From the NCBI RefSeq assembly GCF_910592395.1, contig NC_088311.1, forward strand, positions 22,662,646 through 22,726,645: a stretch of 64,000 nt of DNA. Reading direction: 5' to 3'. The number at the start of each line of letters is the position of its first letter. The stretch's first letter is position 1. Below the pieces are notes generated by a model that searched no databases, was not told the DNA's origin, and was given only the letters and a program-made list of their open reading frames with translations. The position numbers and the translations under genes were made by a program. Shown here piece by piece: positions 48,101 to 64,000 of this stretch. This stretch comes from Lineus longissimus (lineage: Eukaryota; Nemertea; Pilidiophora; Heteronemertea; Lineidae).

Positions 48101-50115
48101 GTACTCGGAAGTTATAGGTGACGTTTCTGCCAAACAGGGATTCAAACAGGTCGATCCGAATATATACTAACTGTAGTGCGGTTGAGATTATAGAATTGCG
48201 ACTAGGTCGAATTGACGGAATCAATGAAACGCGCAGAACATGAAACAGTCGCCATAAAAAGGTTTCCAAATCAGAATAAGAGTATAGGCCGATATAGTTA
48301 GGATCAAAATAGCAACCGGTGCATATGGATTCCTGGTGACAATTTATTTCACCAAGTGGAAGAGACGACTGCTGAGACGGTCATGGCATTGAAATCAAAC
48401 ACGCCCAGAGATCTTAGAGGACATTGAATCAATGATTACGGTATGAAGAAGTCGGGACAAATTACCAGATTTTGCATCCAGTAACGCATAGATCTACTCA
48501 TTGATAAGTAACCAAAGTAGCCAAGGTAACAAGCAGTTGTATCAAGGTATACTTTATTCAAGACATGCATTTGCGTAACCTGATACAAAATCTGGAAACT
48601 TCTGTATGCCGACCCACGGTGCTGATTCAAAGTTCTCAAATGTTATACGTGATTCAGAGGAGAAAGTAATCCATACATGAACTTGATCATGGGAATCGGG
48701 TTCATGCCTTTCATTAGCTCATTGTCAAAAATCCCGCCCAGAACAAGTAGTTGTTCTCGAGATTCGCTAAACACTGTACTTGGTTTCGGATGGTTTCAAT
48801 TGGAGCGGTCCGTGATTTCGAATCCAGCTGTTTTCGTGAATATACATGGGAAAACACGACCATGTACCCTTACCGTAAACCAATATTTGACATATTGAAA
48901 TAAAACCGTGGATAGAATTCCAGTATATAAGTAGAGTTATTTCTGTTTGTTCCTCGGCCGACATACTTGTCAGTGGTTGCCAATCTCACTGAACAAACCC
49001 TGTTTGTCTCATGCCGCTCTGCCGTCATTGAGCGTATCAACGCTCCCGTAGTTGAGCGTAGATTTTAGGATTGATGTTCACCGCTGGCATATGGTTTGTC
49101 TTGCCGCATCTCCATGTTTAGGGCGATCCAGAGTGGTCATGAGCAACGCAGGGTAGAAGATGCATCCTGATACTCCTAATTCGTATACAAATATCGAGAG
49201 GCGGAGTATACATGCACAATGTATTGAAAACAACTCGTGCCAGGATGTGATGACGCAGGTCCCCGCGTCAATAATTCTTTCGATTTTTTGGGCATAACGT
49301 ATTATATATATCTCACTAATAAATCTATAACACATTTTTTACATTACAGTTTCTTCTCAGGTTATTAATTGCTACGAGTGCACGATTGCTGGCAAAACGA
49401 ACCAGGAGAAAAATCTAAAGTGCCCTTCAGATACGACCAAGTCTGTAGCGTGTCAAGATAAACAGGTTTGCGGGGTAAGCACAAAATGATCGTGAACAAC
49501 CTTATTCATCTTCTTCAGCGTTCGCTCTGCACTTGGAGGTGATTTTCTCCAGGGAGTATTCCTCCTCCACATCCGATCGTGAACAACCGATTACGTATTT
49601 GCAATTTCTGCGCGAGGCTACATGTAGCTACATGCAATGATAGCATATTTAAAGTCTCCTCGGAGGCCTTCAAAGGGTACATTTTCAGTCTGTGTTTCAA
49701 AAAACCATGAAGAAAACGATAAAAGGATTTATAGAAAACCGAAAAGGTGAGTCCACATGGGAACCCGTGGCAAGCCTTCATTTCACTAGAATCGCTGAAT
49801 CAATAAATATAGATCGTATAATGATTTTCATTGCAGCAAGATGAGAAGACAAACCCAGGATCGTTAGTGCTCGGCTGTTCGCCAGCAGGCCAATTTGTTT
49901 CTTGCGTGACTCAAGAATACTGCTGCGCAACGGAGCTTTGCAACAGAGTAGCGGCAGCGGTGGCCACCACGACAGCCAAGGCACCGACCAACACAACAGT
50001 TGCTGCATCCGGTGGCCCCGGCCCCAACACCGCCCCTGCATCGGGACAGTCTCCAGTTTCTTACTCGCTTTCCGCGCTACTGACCGTTGGTATGGTCGTG
50101 AAATGTCTGCTATAA
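45101..50115 (+). CDS. Ly6/uPAR (three-finger) GPI-anchored protein
   Basis: Three coding exons: 45101-45152, 49350-49474 and 49837-50115, phases consistent, 151 aa. Residues 1-21 are a signal peptide (MYRLFFTILLASTVV core). One LU domain has exactly ten cysteines, at 25, 28, 42, 52, 58, 73, 82, 88, 89 and 94, opening with INCYEC and closing with CCATELCN, the family hallmark. Then follows a Thr/Ala/Pro/Gly linker with an N-glycosylation site (PTNTTV), and a hydrophobic tail (residues about 130-151) ending VGMVVKCLL that looks like a GPI-attachment signal. It would be a single-domain cell-surface protein of unknown ligand. The signal-peptide exon, a split LU domain and a 4.2-kb first intron match usual Ly6 gene structure. 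Nothing suggests venom use. Confidence 0.88.
45153..49349 (+). other. Intron 1 of the Ly6 gene (4.2 kb)
   Basis: Bounded by donor CATG|gtgagt and acceptor cattacag. Contains TACATGTA motifs (46686-46700, 47623-47636) and ORFs up to 115 codons without recognisable domains. The 46366-46713 stretch has ORFs on both strands. The - strand one is acidic and somewhat exon-like, but I recognise no family. Confidence 0.6.
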
Positions 50116-50209
50116 ATACTGGAGATAAACTGTCACTTAGTTCGTAGTGGATGGGGTTTAGCCTATTTGATCTTGGTGGACGCGTCACAAGATAATGTAC
50201 AGGACATGT

Positions 50210-50215
50210 AATAAA
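50210..50215 (+). promoter_or_regulatory. Poly(A) signal of the Ly6 gene
   Basis: AATAAA 95 nt after the stop codon at 50113-50115, followed by a T/G-containing region. It is the first canonical signal downstream. Confidence 0.6.
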
Positions 50216-52824
50216 AACAATGTGTAAGAGCAAAAGACCAACACATAAATATGCATCCAAATGTTTTTTGACATTGAAATTCGTATCGATTCGTCGCCAT
50301 GTCTCGTGCACATCCGGGCGTCAACCAGAGCCTTGTCTTAGGTTTTACATGGAAAATTGTCCGACCCATGATATTGAGCAACCTCTTGGCAACCAGTAAT
50401 GATCGGGAGGTGGCCAGTATCTAATATAAAGCACCTTTATATCAGGCATGTCGGGACGAATAACCTGCGTGGAACAGCGTAGTTGGTGGTTGAACTTCGT
50501 CTATGACGTCCATTCCTTTTACACCGGTTCATTAACTTGAGACTTGACCGCCCCCAGTATAATGTGCATTGAAGAGGCGATGGTCCCTTCTACCGATTGG
50601 TTCAAACTTGTCAGTCTTCAGGTTGTGGTAAGTTGATGGACAGTAGCTGGCAGTTGGAATGAACTGATCACATGTGACCTAACCACTTCTATCAGTGGTT
50701 ATGGTGCGGTTAATCAGTTTCCCTGTCTATTAGCCTAGGTCTATTGACAACGAATCTTCAATAAAAGATATCGCATTGATAATAAAGTGAAATCTTTAAG
50801 GCCTGCCATCCTGACTGAACTCTTACTATAACATTGATGCAAAGGCGAAAGATTGGTGTCGCCTACCATATTCAGTCCTGACAGAACAATGTTGAAGGCA
50901 CCCAACGGCAATGCGCATGATATCGAAGGGGGCTTGGCTTGAATATCCAGAATCGGTCTTAGATCGGTGAGGCTAGAGTATATTAGTTCCTCATTATTCG
51001 AAAACTTCTACTATTGTTGTTATGAACTAGACTGTATGTACATGTGCGTGATGCAAGTTCGCCATGCAAGCTTTCAAGTCAAATTATTATGACTACATGT
51101 ACCTGTATAATTTGAGAAAAATATAACATATTCATGTGATAATACCAGTATACCGCTAATAGCTATAGCACATACATGTACTAAACTTCCAGCGGCATTG
51201 CCTCCGTTACCTCCGCCCATACGCGCGTTGTCTGTAAAGTACATTGAGGGTCAAGATGCTGTAGCACAATTGTTAATAAAATGAATAGATTAACACATCT
51301 TGTTTTTATTACACACCGGACGCAGTGGCCGGCCTCGTCCCTCACGGATGACCCAATGAGCTGCCCAGGGAGTCCAGTTTTGATATGATTTCATGCGCAC
51401 TTCGTAACTTTGAAACAAAGCTCAGAGCCGGCGGCCGGGCGGCACAACAGGTAAAAAAACCCTCTTCTCTTCAAAAAGGTTAGAACTTTAAGCCTGTTGG
51501 CCTCATGGGGGCCGAATTAGCTTACCTCGGTTTCCCGCCGGAGCCGCGGTGGGGCATGGTAGCGGGAGACTTCCGGGGCCATCCATTTCGTTACCCTATG
51601 GCGAGGGACGTTGCCGGTTCACTGCGTGCAGCCCCTTGAATACGAGGATGGTGGTCCACTGCAGGACAATTCCTAGCGAGGAAGTGAATTGTACCGATTC
51701 AAACTATAGGTTGCGAGAAATAGATGGTTTGGTTCAGGTGTCTTACTCAAGGACGAGGATGATACAGCTGTGATTATGCTATCGTCGTCTCATTTATTCG
51801 GAGCAACCTTCTTGCGCGTTTCCGCTACTGCGCGTTTCCCTCATTGTTCATGAACACCGAAAATATAATGGCACATTTTTCTGCTTTGAACTGAAGCAAT
51901 ATTCTTTGATGGTGGAGGACAAACCTATTGGGTGGTTTGGATGAAAAAAGAACAAGAAAACTAAGCAGTTAAATATAATATAATTATCTAAAACCTCTTC
52001 CAGTGAGCAATGCAACATTAATTTACATATTCAAAATCAAAAGAATTTCACCAATGCCAAAACTTGTCAGACAGCATGCTACTTAATCTGTACAATTGAA
52101 TTGTTAAAACAAGTCCCAGCGATCATGACGTTGCTCTCAATTCGCCAGTGTTTGCACAAACTGTGTACCGTCCCATAAACCGCTATTCTGGCGACTTCTG
52201 AATACTGGTACATGCTGAAAAAATGGCAACTTTCACAGCACATAGGATTAGATCAAGATATTCCAGGGAATGTTTATAACCAACTGACAAAACTGCCCTG
52301 GTTTAGTCACTGGGGGAATAACATTGATTCAGTCTGCATGGAAAGGCCAGCTTGGTCACTCATTGGTATTCTGAGTTCATGTCTGCGCAAAAACTTCTTA
52401 AGGGTCTCTGTTCCCCCTTCTGTGTTACAGTTCATGTCTGTGCAAAAACTTCTTAAGGGTCTGTGTTCCCGCTTCTGTGTTACAGTTCCCTAATTGACAA
52501 ACACGCAGATAGAGAGGACATGAATCAGCGTCACCAAGGCCAAACTAATGAGAATATCTTGGATTGCAGGAAAGAAGACAAAATAATGTTCTCCTCTGAG
52601 AAAGGGAAAAAGCACCTCAACTCATCTCACAACTATGAAATACACTCAAGCAAGCCAAGCAAAGTGACTTGATATAGTTTTCTTTTTTTAAAATTTATCT
52701 TAAAAAATGATTTGTCTATGTACCCACTATCCAAGAGATCACATTACATGTAGTTACATGAAGGCCCAAACGCTTCTTATAAATATCTATAAAGTCTTTT
52801 GTTCACTCTATTGGACTGATTTTT
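50216..52824. other. Intergenic DNA between convergent Ly6 and HADHA genes
   Basis: Both neighbours end here, so this holds their 3' flanks. A relatively G+C-rich stretch at about 51300-51760 has no recognisable product. A 55-bp tandem duplication is at 52376-52485. I could not pick a confident poly(A) signal for HADHA on the - strand. Confidence 0.5.
52376..52485 (+). repeat. 55-bp tandem duplication
   Basis: 52376-52430 and 52431-52485 are near-identical copies starting TTCATGTCTG and ending TGTGTTACAG. They differ at about three bases. Recent duplication in the 3' flank of HADHA. Confidence 0.9.
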
Positions 52825-60780
<7,956 letters not shown>

Positions 60781-62139
60781 TTTGCTTGCAAAGCCGGTCG
60801 TCCGAAGTGACCTCTCGTAGGTTCTCACGAAGTCTCGTAATGCCTATTTGCAAAAACGTGTTTTCTCTGGTCGTTTGAAGTCGACAAAGTACATATCAAG
60901 AAAATGTTGTCCCACAAAGTATTCATAAACTGTACTGAAATGTACCCGGAGCAGTAGGATAGCAAACCGTTGCAAAATTAACTAAAACATAAATTAGTCC
61001 TATCACGTGACCGATAAGTCCAGCAGACGCTTTTGGTGGGCTGCGCGAAAACATAGATTGGCGCGCGGCAGTAGATAACAGCAAAGGTAACAGCACGCGT
61101 GGTAACATCCTTGCCAAGAATCATGGGAGAACGTTTTTTTTATATGAGTTTCAAAAAAATCACAATGTTGTTGGAATCTTCTCGGCCTACCGAAAAACGT
61201 TGTGCCTCTGGTGAGGCTTGATGAATGTCAGATTATAGAAAATGCACCGCCGGTTGTCCGGATGATAACAAAAAAATGCAAAAGTGTAAATGATTTTTGC
61301 ATACACCAAAGAGTTACATACCAATGCCGGTTAATCTGCAGGAGGACTCGTTTTTGCTGTTTTCCCAGGCACTAGGCCTATCAAGGTATAGCGGCACCCT
61401 GCAGGTATAGGCTGCTCGGTAAGTTGGGTGGCCTGTGATCTTGAGAACTCAACGATTCTCGGTCAATATGGGGAACTGATCTCCATTCAGTGGTCGTAAC
61501 CTGGTGCATGGTTGGCACGAGTGGGACTTGGATTAGTAACTGGAGGAAGATAAATTATTAGTGGGTCCATACCCCGAAAACGAATTGTCACTTCAAGAAG
61601 AGAACGTTCATTGCCTTAGTACCCATGGTTGGCACGAGGCGCCCGCAGTCGATATGGTTTTGACCAGCCGTCCCCCCCCCCCCCCCCCCCCCCCCACCCC
61701 CCCCCCCCCCCCATCCCCCCCCCCCATCCCCCCATCCACTAACACCCGCCGACCTGTCGTGCATGGCCTAAGGTGAGTTAACGTTCGACGGGGTTACGTG
61801 TGGCACACACCTTGGGTTGAACGCCCTGTGTCTGTGGAATTCTCCCGTCCGCGATCAGTGGCGTCCCCTCGTGTCGCCGCATTCTTCTTACGGGTCAACT
61901 TCAGTCTTCCATTCTCGTTCCCATTGTCCACCGGGACAGAGAGGAAATAAAAGCCTGCTAACATTTCGAGTCACGCTCATTGCATGCTAGGCCTTTCTTA
62001 CTATTTCAAATGACGGAAAACCCAATGGCGGGTAGCAGGCCTATCTAGGCCTGGGTGTGGCAGTTGGATTTAACGACTACATATATATATCGACAACAAA
62101 GCTAAGCTTCGGGACAACTAAAAAATCACGTCGGTGACT
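60781..62139. other. Shared upstream region of HADHA (-) and AANAT-like (+)
   Basis: The two genes are head to head with 1.36 kb between start codons. No gene in between is supported. A 64-codon - strand ORF at 60923-61117 begins MARMLPRVLLPLLLSTAAR, which resembles a presequence, but the HADHA reading frame is complete without it. The C-rich tract at 61672-61736 lies here. No clear TATA box was identified for either gene. Confidence 0.5.
61672..61736. repeat. Poly(C)-rich tract, ~65 bp
   Basis: C runs broken only by single A, AT or T interruptions. This is the longest such tract in the window, with strong potential for G-quadruplex structure on the opposite strand. It lies about 400 bp upstream of the AANAT-like start. 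Confidence 0.9.
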
Positions 62140-63864
62140 ATGAGGGCCGAAATAAGATGTCTGGATCCAGCCGACGTCCTTCGCGCTCACAAGATAGCAA
62201 AAGAAGGTAAGAACGTGTTCTGTTGTTATTTTTCATTTTCTTCTGTGCACACAGCAATCACAAAGTACCTCGGCTTATTTTTTACACTTTGGGAAGATAA
62301 ATCACCTCCTCAAAGCGCCGCGAGACTCCATGCGTGCGGGGGATGTGTCATTCCTTATAAAACGGATCATCCCATTTTACCAGGGAAAAAGCCATTGGAA
62401 AAAAGCTGGTTAAAAGAGGATGAAGTCACAAAAATGCCAGCCCCGTTGGTCATTTGTACCTCTCTCGATAATGATTGCGACCGGTGTTATGCAGGGTTCG
62501 ACCTACAACTAGAGGCCCTGTCACACCTAGTTCCAGTGGTGATACATGCATTTAGACCCAAGAGCACATTTTGCATCGAACATGGTCAGGCACACACAAG
62601 GAATTGCTGATTCATGGCTTGGGCTTGTGTACCAAATTACTCATAATCAGCCGCTTAGTGCCGGAAAGCCATTAAATCTGTTTGCACATCCTAACTTTCA
62701 AAACATAACTTCCTAAATATATATCATTAATCTCAGATACAACAACAATTACGTAAGCCCGAAACACAATGAAAAGACCGACCATGTTTTTCCGGGGGGG
62801 GGGGGGGGGGGCGATACCAGAATATTTTCAGCTTTTTACGCGCTGCATAATGATGTAGGTTCCCATAATCTTGAGTAACGACCTCTGGCGGTATTCGATT
62901 TACTAGCGTGTAAAATCTAAGAAAAGCAATCTGATTTCAGAATATCCTTTAGGCCTACTATATGCTTGTAACACTAACATAACTAACGGTTATGCAAGCA
63001 ATACAAGAATACAGTATTTTGTGAGTTTTTTAATTGGTTTACTGGTAAATAGAGCCTATAGATGCCCCAATAAGTAAATATCACGCATTATAAACGTTCA
63101 CACACAATCTATTTTCGCGACCAATAACAACGCAGTCAACCAAACCAAGTCGCGACACTGTTAGATGTCACAATAGCTAAAATATCAAACTTAACAATGG
63201 GTCAAGAAAGATCACGAAACTCTATTATCATTGCCTAGGATTTGTGTTATTCTTAATTCATTCTTCTGTTATCGAAGCTAAAAGTGAATCTCAAATGGCA
63301 TGATTGATTTGTGACCGGTTGGAACGTGCTGGTTTGTAGCGTGTGATATCTTGTTGTGGCTTAGTTTGCCGAGTACCTCATGTTATTAGGTTTGCCTCAT
63401 GCATGAGTTATCAAATAGTTAAGAACGTTACTCGCAAAAACCTTTTGATTTTCGGTCATTATTAAAAAGAAGCCTTCGCACCTGACAGTATAGCCTGTCG
63501 CATGGGTGGAGTAGTGTAACAATTACGACCACTCCTAAAAGAAAATTGTTTTCATCCTTCAGAGTTGAATTTTTTCATAAGTAAAAAATACTGAAAAATT
63601 TTAAAAGCCAAAATTTGTTCGGGGCTGATGATGTGTCTTCATTTTGAGCAGAAAAAAACAAGTGAAAAAAATATTTGGACTTGGAAATATTTACATTTTT
63701 CAGAAGTTGAATTTTTTCATAAGTTCAAAATTCTGAAAATTTGTTTTTCTCTTCCTACAGCATATCCAGCGGAAGAAGCACCCTCCCGAGAGAACCTGGC
63801 AAATCTACACAAAGTTGCCTGTGATCTGTTCCTCGGCTTCTTTGAAGATGACAAGCTAGTTGCC
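62140..63864 (+). CDS. AANAT-like GNAT acetyltransferase, 5' part only
   Basis: Two coding exons are visible: 62140-62206 (donor AAG|gtaaga, phase 1) and 63761-63864 (acceptor cttcctacag, donor GCC|gtgagt, phase 0). They encode 57 residues and the gene runs off the window. The join reads EIRCLDPADVLRAHKIAKEG, then AYPAEEAPSRENLANL and DLFLGFFEDDKLVA. This is the N-terminal pattern of non-vertebrate arylalkylamine/serotonin N-acetyltransferase-like proteins: an IRxLxxxD strand, a YPA(D/E)EA helix, then LFLGxFxxxxLV. The acetyl-CoA binding motif (R/QxxGxG/A) is not in the window. Such enzymes acetylate arylalkylamines or polyamines; substrate cannot be told. The ATG at 62140 is chosen because it is the first in frame. 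A GTG two codons upstream is not a eukaryotic start. Confidence 0.68.
62794..62811 (+). repeat. Poly(G) run of 18 in AANAT-like intron 1
   Basis: Eighteen consecutive G residues within the 1.55-kb intron, on the sense strand, where the RNA could form a quadruplex. Confidence 0.9.
63559..63740 (+). repeat. Interspersed repeat, family shared with 44.7 kb
   Basis: A partial unit (63559-63590, ending TTTTTTCATAAG) and a full unit (about 63592-63738) match the 44667-44872 repeat in order and orientation. Its end sits about 20 bp before the splice acceptor of AANAT-like exon 2, so the repeat may supply the branch point or polypyrimidine context. Confidence 0.8.
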
Positions 63865-64000
63865 GTGAGTTGACAAGTCGAAAGAGTCCAATCCCTTGGC
63901 AAGAAAGGTCGTGTCAGTGACTTTACAATCTGCGCTCAAAAGACCTTCAAGCTAAAATGCTTACAATTGACGAATCAATTACATGGTGAACGTCGATATC
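63865..64000 (+). other. Start of AANAT-like intron 2
   Basis: Follows donor GCC|gtgagt. The next exon is outside the window. Confidence 0.6.

Noticed and set aside
49778-50311. 177-codon - strand ORF
   Set aside because: It lies opposite exon 3 of the Ly6 gene, whose ten-cysteine pattern and splice sites are convincing; the antisense frame has no recognisable domain.
60923-61117. Presequence-like - strand ORF upstream of HADHA
   Set aside because: HADHA already has a complete first exon with a presequence at 60714-60780; no donor linking this ORF to exon 2 was identified.
62134-62610. 158-codon ORF reading through AANAT-like exon 1
   Set aside because: The frame beyond 62206 is intronic; a consensus donor and a family-matching continuation at 63761 show the real structure, and the ORF's first codon is GTG.

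Overview
The window reads as nuclear DNA of an intron-rich animal. Coding exons are short, carry consensus splice sites (GT-AG apart from one GC-AG intron) and sit in A+T-leaning, repeat-rich DNA. TAGGCCTA-like and TACATGTA-like words and long C or G runs recur throughout. The gene set (an ID-type HLH regulator, a METTL27-like methyltransferase, a Ly6 protein, mitochondrial HADHA and a non-vertebrate AANAT-like acetyltransferase) fits a marine invertebrate, perhaps a non-vertebrate deuterostome or a lophotrochozoan. I cannot place it further from sequence alone. No bacterial, phage or viral gene was seen.

Layout. Bases 1-5280 are non-coding as far as I can tell. An ID gene runs from 6.1 to about 8.9 kb on the + strand, with a TATA/Inr-like promoter, one coding intron, a probable 3'UTR intron and an upstream GGCGCC/CRE cluster. 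From 8.9 to 42 kb there is a gene desert containing a ~1 kb terminal-inverted-repeat transposon with a perfect 9-bp target duplication (15 kb), a four-copy tandem array of a ~581-bp unit each carrying an identical tRNA-Met(CAT) gene on the - strand (27.3-29.7 kb), a palindromic MITE (34.5 kb), a degenerate tandem array that matches the last exon of METTL27 (38.3 kb), and a ~430-bp tandem repeat with a MITE inserted in it (39.4-41.0 kb).

From 42 kb the window is genic. METTL27-like (42.3-44.1 kb, +, five coding exons, one with a GC donor) is followed by a GPI-type Ly6/three-finger protein (45.1-50.1 kb, +, with a 4.2-kb first intron). Next comes the complete 19-exon HADHA gene on the - strand (60.8 down to 52.8 kb, 768 aa predicted). 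Last are the first two coding exons of an AANAT-like GNAT acetyltransferase (62.1 kb to beyond the window end, +).

The protein genes do not form a pathway: they are ordinary neighbours on a chromosome. HADHA and the AANAT-like gene are arranged head to head about 1.36 kb apart. I found no evidence of a wholly new biochemical system. The most unusual features are the homogeneous tRNA-Met array, the gene-exon-like satellite array, the GC-AG intron and three transposons whose ends can be read directly from the sequence.
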